Shown here: in pieces, positions 8,596-16,242 of the stretch | Layout: the number at the start of each line of letters is the position of its first letter | Numbering within the stretch: position 1 is the stretch's first letter | Source of the DNA: Bacillota bacterium | Lineage (GTDB): Bacteria > Bacillota > Clostridia > Lachnospirales > Lachnospiraceae | Reading direction: 5' to 3' | Length of the DNA: 64,000 nucleotides | NCBI GenBank assembly: GCA_030526045.1 | Contig: JAUNDN010000011.1 | Coordinates: 1-64,000 of the forward strand | Position numbers and translations under genes: made by a program | Notes under the pieces: model-generated | Seen by the model: the letters and a program-made list of their open reading frames with translations, nothing else | Databases searched by the model: none | Told to the model about the DNA's origin: nothing

Positions 8596-10653
8596 TTATT
8601 CATTACTGCGGTTTTGCTCATATGCCTGCTGGTAAAAATATTCCTGTGAATTCAGAGGCGTATCTGTCTCCTGTATTCTGACATAGCTGCCATCACTTTG
8701 CATCTGTCTTGCCTGCTGATTATCACTCAGCATGGTAATGAACATTTCCTTCAGTTGCAGTTTTAAATCCGGGTCATGAACAGGTGCTGCCACCTCCACA
8801 CGACGTAGGGTATTTCTCGTCATAAAGTCAGCAGAAGCAATATAAATCTTTTCCTGCTCTCCTTTTCCGAAAATGTAGATTCTGGAGTGTTCCAAAAAGC
8901 GCCCAACGATACTGATCACACGAATATTTTCCGTGGCACCCTCCACTCCCGGAACCAGGCAACAGATGCCGCGTACAATTAATTCTACTTTTACACCCGC
9001 TTGTGAAGCTTCAATTAATTTATCAATGATCTTTTTATCTGTTAATGAGTTAATCTTGATTCCTATGTAGGCTTCTTCTCCATTCCTTGCTTTTGTAATC
9101 TCATCCTCGATCATGGCTATCACCCTGTTTTGCAGGCATTTGGGTGCCACCAGAAGCTCTTTTGTAGATTCCACAACTTCACCCATGGCAAGAGCCTGAA
9201 AGACGCCTGCTGCCTCCTGTCCGATCTCCTGGCTGGCAGTCATCAGAGAAATATCCGTATAAAGCCTTGCCGTCTTTTCATTGTAATTACCGGTACCAAT
9301 CTGCGTATAGTATTCTGTCTTTCCTTCCTTTCTTCTGGTAATCAGACAGAGCTTGGAATGTACCTTATATCCCCCAAGACCATAGATTACCCGGCATCCG
9401 GCCTCCTCAAGGCGCCTTGACCACTCAATATTGTTTTCCTCATCAAAACGCGCCTTTAGTTCCACAAGAACCAATACATCCTTTCCGTTTTCAGCGGCTT
9501 CAATCAGAGCCTCCACAATCTTACTGTGTTTTGCCACTCTGTAAAGTGTCATCTTAATCGAAACTACCGACTCATCATTTGCTGCTTCGCTCAGCATTTC
9601 GAGAAAAGGCTTCATGCTTTCAAATGGATAGATCAACATTTTGTCTTTTTCCCGAATTTGTGCAAGAACCGATTCCCCACTCCTAAACTGGGATGATCTC
9701 TGGGGAACTCTCTTTTCAAAGAAAAGTTCGGGTTTCTGACGCAGGATATCTTGGAACTGAAACAGAAAGGACAGTTCCAGCGGAGTATTGTTTCTGAACA
9801 CATACTCCTTCTTTACTTCCAGATAAGCACAGAGCGTATCCACAATGTCTCCGTCCAGATCTCTGGACAATTCGAGCCGTACCGGTGCCAGCCTCCTGCG
9901 CTTTTTGATTATTTCTGCCATAAATTCACGATAATCAATATCTTCATCATAGAGCGCATCTGCATCGATATCCGCATTTCTGGTTACCCGGAGAAGGGAT
10001 TTGGATTTTACAAAATAGCCGCTAAAAATCTTTGGTACAAAATGAAGAATGAATTCTTCTGCCAGCATATATGTGCCTTCTTCCCCGGGTATCTGGATCA
10101 GTCTCGGAAAGACACCGCTGCTACAGGGAATGATGCCCAGTTTTTCTTTTCCCTTCTTCTTTTCAAGTACGGCAACTGCATAAATTTCTCTGTTTCTTAA
10201 AAACGGAAAAGGTTGTCTTTTTCCCACAATGCTGGGAGAGATCAGAGGAGCGATTTCCTGCTCAAAATACCATTCCAGATATTCACTTTCTCTGTTTCCG
10301 ATCTTTCGAAAATCCACCAGCTTCACGCCATAACCGGCTAGTCTTTCCAAAAGCTCATCATAGACGGCGTCCTTTCTTCTGTTAAGCTTCTCTACTTCCG
10401 TCAGAACAGCACGAAGCTGTTCTCCCGGCGTCATCTCCGTCTTATTATCACGTACTTCGGTAGAAAGAAGTTTTTGGTCGATCAAGGTACCTACACGGAC
10501 CATAAAAAACTCATCCAGATTGCTCTGATATATGGAGGCAAAGGACAGCCTCTCGCAAAGAGGAATTCTCTCGTTTTCCGCTTCCTCAAGAACTCTTTCG
10601 TTGAATTTTAGCCAGGAAAGCTCTCTGTTCATGTACACTTTATTTTTGCTCAT
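8596..10653 (-). CDS. ppk1: Polyphosphate kinase
   Basis: Ppk1 reversibly polymerises the gamma phosphate of ATP into polyphosphate. The 685-residue protein starts MSKNKVYMNRELSWLKFNER, the conserved N-domain motif. The two catalytic phospholipase D-like segments hold the conserved histidines: KVHSKLCLI (autophosphorylated His) and FLEHSRIYIFG. SIKMTLYRVAKHSKI and YTQIGTGNYNEKTA are also conserved. The start at 10653 has AAGGAG nine bases upstream; a GTG at 10677 would extend into the upstream gene. It overlaps the 3' end of the Na/Pi symporter gene by 14 bp, so it is translated from the phosphate operon whose promoter is at 12862-12915. Confidence 0.97.
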   Translation of the reverse strand: MSKNKVYMNRELSWLKFNERVLEEAENERIPLCERLSFASIYQSNLDEFFMVRVGTLIDQKLLSTEVRDNKTEMTPGEQLRAVLTEVEKLNRRKDAVYDELLERLAGYGVKLVDFRKIGNRESEYLEWYFEQEIAPLISPSIVGKRQPFPFLRNREIYAVAVLEKKKGKEKLGIIPCSSGVFPRLIQIPGEEGTYMLAEEFILHFVPKIFSGYFVKSKSLLRVTRNADIDADALYDEDIDYREFMAEIIKKRRRLAPVRLELSRDLDGDIVDTLCAYLEVKKEYVFRNNTPLELSFLFQFQDILRQKPELFFEKRVPQRSSQFRSGESVLAQIREKDKMLIYPFESMKPFLEMLSEAANDESVVSIKMTLYRVAKHSKIVEALIEAAENGKDVLVLVELKARFDEENNIEWSRRLEEAGCRVIYGLGGYKVHSKLCLITRRKEGKTEYYTQIGTGNYNEKTARLYTDISLMTASQEIGQEAAGVFQALAMGEVVESTKELLVAPKCLQNRVIAMIEDEITKARNGEEAYIGIKINSLTDKKIIDKLIEASQAGVKVELIVRGICCLVPGVEGATENIRVISIVGRFLEHSRIYIFGKGEQEKIYIASADFMTRNTLRRVEVAAPVHDPDLKLQLKEMFITMLSDNQQARQMQSDGSYVRIQETDTPLNSQEYFYQQAYEQNRSNE

Positions 10654-12358
10654 TAATCTTTTCTCCTTCGTTTTCACAAATTTGCATAAAATATGTCATA
10701 TCTACCCTGCCCAGAGCCGCATCTGCAATATTGACACAACAGTTTCCCATACGATCTACACAATGAAGGATATTGTTTAAGGGTGCCGTCATATTAGCTG
10801 CACATTTTCCCCTGCTGACTCTTTCCATATGCCCCTTACGCATTTCTATATCAAGATCCAGCACCTTTTCTCTCCTCTTTAGGATTTTTTTTGCGCTGTC
10901 AGAATTTCCTGTCGTCATGACATCAATGGCACCTGAATACATCTCCTCTATGACCTTAAGGCTTTTTTCCAGATCCTTCATGGCATCCTTGGAATACTTG
11001 TACTTCTTTGCCATTTTGTCCTCCAGGGAATCCGCAATATCATTACACAAAATCCCCATACGCTCTACATCACTGAGCACATACATGATTCCTGCTGTCT
11101 GATTCGCCTGTTCCTCGGTCAATACACCTGCCGAAAAAAGCCCACCCAGATATTCTGTGATTTTCCCGCTTAAGCTTTCCATCACTTTCGCCTTTTCACT
11201 AATAGCATCCAGAAGTGCCCTGTCCTCCTTTCTTGCTGCAACAGAAGCATTCCTGATCAGTTCCCTGACAATGTCGCTGACACGAAGTACTTCCCTCGCC
11301 ACCAGTTGAAGGGCAGCGGCAGGCTGACCGATCAAACGCTCATCCAGATAGACAGGCTCTGAAGGATGCGCCATCACTTCCTTGCCATCGGGTATGATTC
11401 GCATCACGATTTTTACCATCAGCCAAAGAAGCGGAGTCCAGAGCAAGGTCATGACAATATTAAAACTGGTGTGAGCATTGGCAATCTGTCTGGAAATTAC
11501 TTCTATCTCTACTCCTTTGGGTGAAATCATCTTGATGATTTCTGCAAAGGGAGTTACAAACCAGATAAATAAAAAGCTTCCCGAGATATTGAACACGGAA
11601 TGTGCAAGGGCAGTTCTTTTTGCATCTCTCGGCTGACCGATACTTGCAAGAAGCGCTGTAATGGTAGTACCAATATTGTCACCAAGCAGGATGGGAATCG
11701 CACCTGCAAGTCCGAGCATACTTGACACACCATCTGCTCCGGGCTGGGATGCAAAGTTCTGCAGTACCGCAATTGTGGCACTGCTGCTCTGCACAACCAA
11801 TGTCATCAAAGCACCGACCGCCACACCAAGCACCGGTATATCAGCAACCTTTGCTATCATGTTGGTAAAAACAGGACTGGAGGCCAGAGGTTTCATCACA
11901 TCTCCCATAGTCTCGATTCCAAGAAACAAAAGACCAAAGGCGAAAACTGTCTGTCCGATATTCTTTACCTTTTCTGATTTGGAGATAAATGCTACGATGA
12001 AACCCGCAAAAATAAAGAGAAAGATATAATCACTGATCTTAAAAGCAATGATCTGCGCCGTCATGGTAGTACCGATATTGGCACCGAAAATAATGGAGAT
12101 TGCCTGGGGCAGTGTCATAAGTCCTGCACTGACAAAACCAATCGCCATAACAGTTGTGGCACTGCTACTCTGTAAAACAGCCGTAACGATTGCACCGGCG
12201 ATTACACCCATGACCGGGTTCTTCGTAAGCATCCCCAGAATTGTCTTCATTTTTTCTCCGGCTGCCTTCTGCAAACACTCACTCATCATGTTCATTCCAA
12301 AAATGAAGATGGCGAGCCCGCCAAATAATCCAAATAAAATTTCCACTGTACTATTCAT
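10640..12358 (-). CDS. Na/Pi cotransporter with PhoU-like C-terminal domain
   Basis: A NptA/PNaS-type sodium-phosphate symporter of 572 residues. It has two inverted Na/Pi repeats, each with the substrate-binding QSSSAT motif (about residues 64-69 and 190-195), and eight or more membrane helices up to about residue 320. The C-terminal 230 residues are helical, acidic and PhoU-like (EVLRVSDIVRELIRNASVAA; MYVLSDVERMGILCNDIADS), which is the usual architecture in Firmicutes. The ATG overlaps the last codons of the PstS-like gene by 8 bp, and GGGG lies eight bases before it. Between a phosphate-binding-like lipoprotein and ppk1, it should supply phosphate. Expression is probably PhoP-controlled. 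Confidence 0.94.
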   Translation of the reverse strand: MNSTVEILFGLFGGLAIFIFGMNMMSECLQKAAGEKMKTILGMLTKNPVMGVIAGAIVTAVLQSSSATTVMAIGFVSAGLMTLPQAISIIFGANIGTTMTAQIIAFKISDYIFLFIFAGFIVAFISKSEKVKNIGQTVFAFGLLFLGIETMGDVMKPLASSPVFTNMIAKVADIPVLGVAVGALMTLVVQSSSATIAVLQNFASQPGADGVSSMLGLAGAIPILLGDNIGTTITALLASIGQPRDAKRTALAHSVFNISGSFLFIWFVTPFAEIIKMISPKGVEIEVISRQIANAHTSFNIVMTLLWTPLLWLMVKIVMRIIPDGKEVMAHPSEPVYLDERLIGQPAAALQLVAREVLRVSDIVRELIRNASVAARKEDRALLDAISEKAKVMESLSGKITEYLGGLFSAGVLTEEQANQTAGIMYVLSDVERMGILCNDIADSLEDKMAKKYKYSKDAMKDLEKSLKVIEEMYSGAIDVMTTGNSDSAKKILKRREKVLDLDIEMRKGHMERVSRGKCAANMTAPLNNILHCVDRMGNCCVNIADAALGRVDMTYFMQICENEGEKINEQK

Positions 12359-12836
12359 TTAAGTTACCCCACTCTTTCTCATCACCTGTATAGATTTTCT
12401 TTATCTGTTCTAAAGAAATATTTGTCAAAGGATTCTCCTTGTTCACGATAACGGCAATGCCGTCTTTGGCAATCATTTCATAATTAAGCAGCTCCTTTTC
12501 ATAATCCTTCAGTTCCCTTGATGCCATACCAAAGTCATAGGTTCCATTCATAGCTCCGGTCAGACCGTCCGTAGAATCCGACTGACACACTGTAATCACC
12601 GCATCTTCTGTTGTAAGATCTGTTTTTCCTTTGTCATTTTCCTGAAAATCCAGAAGCTGCGCAAAGGTACTTCTTGTACCGGAGCCATCTTCTCGGGAAA
12701 CCACTGTAACTTTTCCCAGTTCACTTAGGCCTTCTGCTGCTGTACTTTCTTTCCGTGGCTCTTCATTGCCACATCCAGCTAGTACTATCAATACAATACC
12801 TGTCAGTAAAAGAGCCGCTTTCTTTCGCATTTTCAT
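12351..12836 (-). CDS. Half-length PstS-like phosphate-binding lipoprotein
   Basis: A lipoprotein of 161 residues whose signal peptide ends at VLAGC (C22). The mature part aligns with the N-terminal half of PstS: KVTVVSREDGSGTRSTFAQL is the phosphate-binding loop, and STDGLTGAMNGTYDFGMASR and IVNKENPLTNISLEQIKKIY are further PstS segments. PstS proteins are usually 270-300 residues with two lobes. Here the frame stops at NLNE, just where the symporter gene starts, and the second lobe is not encoded in any frame. No pstCAB genes are nearby. The start at 12836 is fixed by GAGG upstream and by the promoter only 19 bases away. It is either a relic truncated by deletion or a one-lobe accessory lipoprotein for the Na/Pi symporter. 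I cannot tell which. Confidence 0.82.
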   Translation of the reverse strand: MKMRKKAALLLTGIVLIVLAGCGNEEPRKESTAAEGLSELGKVTVVSREDGSGTRSTFAQLLDFQENDKGKTDLTTEDAVITVCQSDSTDGLTGAMNGTYDFGMASRELKDYEKELLNYEMIAKDGIAVIVNKENPLTNISLEQIKKIYTGDEKEWGNLNE

Positions 12837-12861
12837 TCTCTTTTCCTCGTAGTCCAGTACC

Positions 12862-12888
12862 ATTATACTAGGGCAACGTAAATTCCAA
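12862..12888 (-). promoter_or_regulatory. Promoter core of the phosphate operon
   Basis: TATAAT (12862-12867) is perfect. TTGGAA (12883-12888) lies 16 bases upstream as a weak -35 and is covered by the PhoP-box-like array. Transcription would start near 12855. Confidence 0.7.
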
Positions 12889-12915
12889 GTTATGCTTATG
12901 TCAAATCTGTGTAAA
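12877..12915 (-). promoter_or_regulatory. PhoP-box-like array, phosphate operon
   Basis: Four hexamers on the minus strand, TTTACA (12910-12915), TTGACA (12899-12904), ATAACT (12888-12893) and TTTACG (12877-12882), are separated by exactly five bases each. This gives an 11-nt period. The last ends nine bases before the TATAAT box. This matches the layout of Firmicutes PhoP boxes (TTAACA-like repeats at 11-nt spacing over the -35 region). Confidence 0.7.
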
Positions 12916-12934
12916 ATTTGCAAAAGCAGTCTTA

Positions 12935-12973
12935 TTTCACTTATTTTTTACACAGTTTTCACATGTTTGTGAT
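12935..12973 (+). promoter_or_regulatory. Divergent PhoP-box-like array
   Basis: On the plus strand TTTCAC (12935), TTTTAC (12946), TTTCAC (12957) and TGTGAT (12968) follow each other every 11 bases. They point toward the small membrane gene at 13064. The nearest -10-like element, TATAGA or TAGAAT (12994-13001), is about 20 bases away, longer than in the other arrays, so this one is less certain. Confidence 0.4.
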
Positions 12974-13063
12974 AGTTTAGTAGGAAATTTACATATAGAA
13001 TAAAGGACAGTTTTAATGATGGGTTTAAGAAACAAAATCATGCTACAGGAGGTCTCATGTGAT

Positions 13064-13300
13064 ATGCTGGCTGTTTATAAACTGCTGAATCAAAAAATGG
13101 ATAATGACCTTGCTCTGATTTGCTTTTTGCTTATCAATATTGTATTCTGGTTTTTTATCGGCTCTCTTTTCGGCGCTTTGATTGCAACTCTTTTGTTCGA
13201 CAGAGAACTGATTGTATCCTGTGCCATTACTTTAGGGGCATGTCTTGCCCTCATCTTGGGTTATGTCAAAGGATATATTTTTGTGATTCGGAATTCCTGA
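13064..13300 (+). CDS. Small two-helix membrane protein, 78 aa
   Basis: A protein of 78 residues, MLAVYKLLNQKMDNDLALIC, with two or three hydrophobic helices (about 17-40 and 46-72) and a short basic C-terminus. AGGAGG (13047-13052) lies 11 bases before the ATG at 13064; a longer in-frame start at 13016 has no ribosome binding site. It is transcribed away from the phosphate operon with a shared 230-bp control region, and a terminator follows (13359-13392). I do not recognise a family. Co-regulation with phosphate genes is possible from the adjacent repeat array. Confidence 0.65.
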   Translation: MLAVYKLLNQKMDNDLALICFLLINIVFWFFIGSLFGALIATLLFDRELIVSCAITLGACLALILGYVKGYIFVIRNS

Positions 13301-13358
13301 TCCATTTGCTTTTTCATCATCCCTCCATATATATTGAGTTATAGTTATCCTAAGGGAC

Positions 13359-13392
13359 GAGGCGAAACCATTGGTGGGTTTCGCCTCTTTCC
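13359..13392 (+). terminator. Intrinsic terminator
   Basis: GAGGCGAAACC (13359-13369) pairs perfectly with GGTTTCGCCTC (13377-13387), followed by TTTCCTT. It ends the small membrane gene and lies just before the convergent TelA-like gene. Confidence 0.85.
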
Positions 13393-13413
13393 TTAAGCGC
13401 TCCCCTTCTAAAC

Positions 13414-14538
13414 TTATTGGATTTCAATAAGCTTATTCTTAAGCTCTGTCTCAATGCGCCCCAGCTCCTCCTCTGCCGCCTGTCTCTTCTGTCTGCCTTC
13501 CTTCTGGATCTGAATAGTCTCCTCTATGGTGCTTAAAAGATTTTCATTGACTTTCGTAAGAGTTTCTATATCTACAATACCACGGTTTGATTCCTTTGCT
13601 GTTTCAATGGTATTGGTCTTCAAAAGCTCCGCATTTTTTACCAGCATGGCGTTGGTGGTATTGGTGATTTCCTGCTGCATCTTCAATACTCTCTGCTGAT
13701 TGGATAGACCCATAGCAATGACAAACTGGCTCTTCCAAATGGGAATCGTATTTAAGATGGCTGTCTGTATCTTGTCTACAAGCACCCTGTCATTGTTCTG
13801 AATCAGTTTGATCTGGGGTGCAGACTGGATCGATATGGTTCTGCTCAGTTCCAGGTCATAGATCTTCTTTTCAAACCTGTCAACGGTATCCTGAAAGTCT
13901 TTGACAAGCTGGGCATCCATCGGGTTACCGCTGGCAACGGCTTCCGCCTGCAGGGCGGGAATGGTATCCTTTTTGATCTCCTCCACGCGCTCTTTTCCCG
14001 CCTGAATATAGATCTCCAACTCCCTGAAGCAGTTCAAATTTTCCTGGTACATGATATCAAACACACCGATATCCTTCAGCATTTCCATACGTGACTTTTC
14101 AAGAGCAGCTTCAATACGGTCGATCTGTACCTCCGCTTTGGTGTAACGTTCCTTTAACTTCTTAACGCTGTTTACAGCGTTTTTCAAAACAGGAAGCTTT
14201 TCAAGTATCCCATCTCCTGCCAGCTTGTCTACATCAAGGCCTTTAATTTCAATGGCAAGATCTGAAAGAAGCTCTCCTACTTCGCCGCCATCCTTGGATT
14301 TTACCGTTGCAAGAATGGAATCCGTGAACTCTGTTAATTTTCTCTGTGCCCCGATACCATACTGAACCGTATTCTGGGTATCTAGAAAATCAATGGAATT
14401 CTTGATCTCATCAATTCTTTTCCTTTCCTCTTCCGTAAAGACAATCTCTGTTACCTGCTTACTATCTGCAACAGATGTTTCAGGTTCAGTCTCCTGCTTT
14501 TTTGCATTTGCAAGTGCTGCTAAATTAATCTCTGCCAT
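13414..14538 (-). CDS. TelA/KlaA family toxic-anion-resistance protein
   Basis: A 374-residue helical, mostly coiled-coil cytoplasmic protein of the TelA family (YceH/YaaN-like in Bacillus). Typical segments are NTVQYGIGAQRKLTEFTDSI, then DIMYQENLNCFRELEIYIQA, and the strongly conserved IPIWKSQFVIAMGLSNQQRV. The family was named from plasmid tellurite resistance, but its molecular role is unclear and it usually belongs to stress or envelope systems. GAGGAAAGG precedes the start. It is the last gene of a four-gene operon with an XpaC-like protein, a membrane-anchored binding-protein homologue and a VWA lipoprotein. Confidence 0.92.
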   Translation of the reverse strand: MAEINLAALANAKKQETEPETSVADSKQVTEIVFTEEERKRIDEIKNSIDFLDTQNTVQYGIGAQRKLTEFTDSILATVKSKDGGEVGELLSDLAIEIKGLDVDKLAGDGILEKLPVLKNAVNSVKKLKERYTKAEVQIDRIEAALEKSRMEMLKDIGVFDIMYQENLNCFRELEIYIQAGKERVEEIKKDTIPALQAEAVASGNPMDAQLVKDFQDTVDRFEKKIYDLELSRTISIQSAPQIKLIQNNDRVLVDKIQTAILNTIPIWKSQFVIAMGLSNQQRVLKMQQEITNTTNAMLVKNAELLKTNTIETAKESNRGIVDIETLTKVNENLLSTIEETIQIQKEGRQKRQAAEEELGRIETELKNKLIEIQ

Positions 14539-14558
14539 TTTCTTTTATCCTTTCCTCA

Positions 14559-15617
14559 TTATTGTAAAGTCTCTATTATTTTTTTCATGACTGCATATTC
14601 CGGCATATTGACCACATAAGTCAGTTGCTGTGGTATTCCTTGTACCTGCCCTTCCTGCGTATCAGAAGTGATATTATAGCTGCTGGTGCGGAAACCATGC
14701 TTTTCCCATGCAAGTCTCTGAACCTCATCGTCCGAAAGAGCTTCTATCCCTTTCTTTCCTTCATTATCCAGGGCAATATAAATATGGGTAGACCACACCG
14801 TAGGGGAAGGATACATAATAATGACATCATCCTTGATCTTTCCGTATTCTTCAGGATGTTCAGCAGCATATTCAAGTAACTGACTCTCATAACCTGCTAT
14901 AATGGGTTTCGCACCTACGCCCATACGAAGAAATTGGTTAAAAAGGTCGGAAGAAGATGTTTCCATATAACCAAGTCTTACAAAAATCTCTTTAAGCTGT
15001 GGCAGGATTGTATCTATTTCTTCTGTACCTACCGTTCTTCCTCCATTTAACACATTGGCAAGCAGCGCTGCAAACATATTCCCCGAATTAGAGCGGGCAG
15101 GATCCGTTGTGTCTACAGAGACACTGCCATAAAGCTGTGACAGCCCGATGTCATTCCAGGACGTTCCGCTTAAGATCAACCCGGTGAGCTTTTGCATATC
15201 CGCATAATAAACACCCTCACTCTGGGTTACGATTCCTTCACCCACCAAAGCATCTGCTACTATCTTATGGGTATACAGTACAATGGGCGTATTAAATATA
15301 ATTTCATCTGCAACAGCCTTTCCATAAGTCTCTTCGTAATATTCCAAGGCTGTCTGACTGGACGGAAAGAGATAATCCCTGCCTGTTTGATCCGCCGTTA
15401 CCATATCTAGTGAACCTGATTTTGAATAACTAAGTTCTACATGATATTTCTTTTTTACAATATCCTTTACCTCTTCATCCTCAAACAGTCCGATCTTTTC
15501 GCCGCCCAGATACCCGTTCAGGGAAGTAACCTTTGTCTGATTCTGATAAAAATAATATCCACCGCCTGCCACGATTACCAAAAGCAGGATGATAATACCG
15601 ATCATTTTCGTTTTCAT
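14559..15617 (-). CDS. Membrane-anchored extracellular binding-protein-like protein
   Basis: A 352-residue protein with one N-terminal helix (about 5-23, IGIIILLLVIVAGGGYYFY) and an outer domain that resembles a bacterial extracellular solute-binding fold. YHVELSYSKSGSLDMVTADQ is a first-lobe strand/loop region, and TTDPARSNSGNMFAALLANV resembles the phosphate or molybdate-binding type loop. There are no lipobox and no ABC transporter genes nearby, so transport is unlikely. The ATG overlaps the XpaC-like stop as ATGA, with GGAGAA nine bases upstream, indicating translational coupling. Residues 45-350 parallel the N-terminal half of the VWA lipoprotein in the same operon, so the two may be related binding modules. 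Confidence 0.75.
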   Translation of the reverse strand: MKTKMIGIIILLLVIVAGGGYYFYQNQTKVTSLNGYLGGEKIGLFEDEEVKDIVKKKYHVELSYSKSGSLDMVTADQTGRDYLFPSSQTALEYYEETYGKAVADEIIFNTPIVLYTHKIVADALVGEGIVTQSEGVYYADMQKLTGLILSGTSWNDIGLSQLYGSVSVDTTDPARSNSGNMFAALLANVLNGGRTVGTEEIDTILPQLKEIFVRLGYMETSSSDLFNQFLRMGVGAKPIIAGYESQLLEYAAEHPEEYGKIKDDVIIMYPSPTVWSTHIYIALDNEGKKGIEALSDDEVQRLAWEKHGFRTSSYNITSDTQEGQVQGIPQQLTYVVNMPEYAVMKKIIETLQ

Positions 15618-16225
15618 ATGTCATAATTCTCCATTTTCGCCGTCTGCTGGAGGAGTCTTATCTCTGCATCCATGTCCATCATCTCATTGCGGAGCAGCTT
15701 TTGAAACTGTCCTTCAAAAACAGTATTCAATGTTTTCACTGCTTTCGCTGTTTCCGCCTTCAGTTTTTGCACCTCGTTCGTCGAAAGATTTGTATCCTGT
15801 AACTTCACATATTTTTGAAGCAGAGAAGAAGCCGTATCCTGATAATAATCGATAAACTGCCTGGCAAGTCTGATTTTTCCCGGATTTTCTTCCAGAAAAG
15901 CAATAATCTTTTCTGCCGTCTGATTCAGTTTTTCTACCTCTGTCTTTACCTCAAGGTCCCTTATTTTTCTTTTACAGGTTTCAATTGCCGTAAAATCCTC
16001 TCTGGCATCCTCCAGATATTTTTTCAGTTCTTCCCCGTCCGGAAGCCCTTCCACATAAATACTGCCAATCTTCTCTCTTGGCTTTAAAAGGAAGGTAAGG
16101 GATGCAAATATTCCCAAAGCCAGTGCCGTATCTATAAAAAAATTCCACTTTACCAGAAACAGGAGCACCAGAAAGGCAATACCTGCCGCCACTCCGGATA
16201 CCACACTCACGATCGTCTCTGTCAT
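15614..16225 (-). CDS. XpaC-like membrane protein
   Basis: About 203 residues with two N-terminal helices (SVVSGVAAGIAFLVLLFLVK and FIDTALALGIFASLTFLL). A long cytoplasmic coiled-coil part follows, with RKIRDLEVKTEVEKLNQTAE, then QFIDYYQDTASSLLQKYVKL. This is the layout of XpaC, the 5-bromo-4-chloroindolyl-phosphate hydrolysis protein of Bacillus. There xpaC is next to a TelA homologue, as here. The catalytic claim attached to that family name is doubtful, because no phosphatase motif is visible. I use the ATG at 16225, with AAAGGA at short spacing; a TTG at 16246 would overlap the VWA gene by 4 bp. Confidence 0.8.
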   Translation of the reverse strand: MTETIVSVVSGVAAGIAFLVLLFLVKWNFFIDTALALGIFASLTFLLKPREKIGSIYVEGLPDGEELKKYLEDAREDFTAIETCKRKIRDLEVKTEVEKLNQTAEKIIAFLEENPGKIRLARQFIDYYQDTASSLLQKYVKLQDTNLSTNEVQKLKAETAKAVKTLNTVFEGQFQKLLRNEMMDMDAEIRLLQQTAKMENYDI

Positions 16226-16242
16226 CTTATCCTTTTTCAAAA

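Noticed and set aside
7601-8600. Lysine riboswitch before dapF-dapL
   Set aside because: The 118 bp between dapF and ppk1 are too short for a lysine riboswitch, and none of its conserved segments is visible.
12351-12836. Sequencing frameshift in pstS
   Set aside because: No reading frame downstream encodes the missing lobe; the symporter gene starts directly at the stop, so the remainder is absent from the DNA.
15614-16225. Phosphatase activity for the XpaC-like protein
   Set aside because: The family name comes from an indicator-dye phenotype; no phosphatase motif or metal-binding pattern is visible in the coiled-coil protein.
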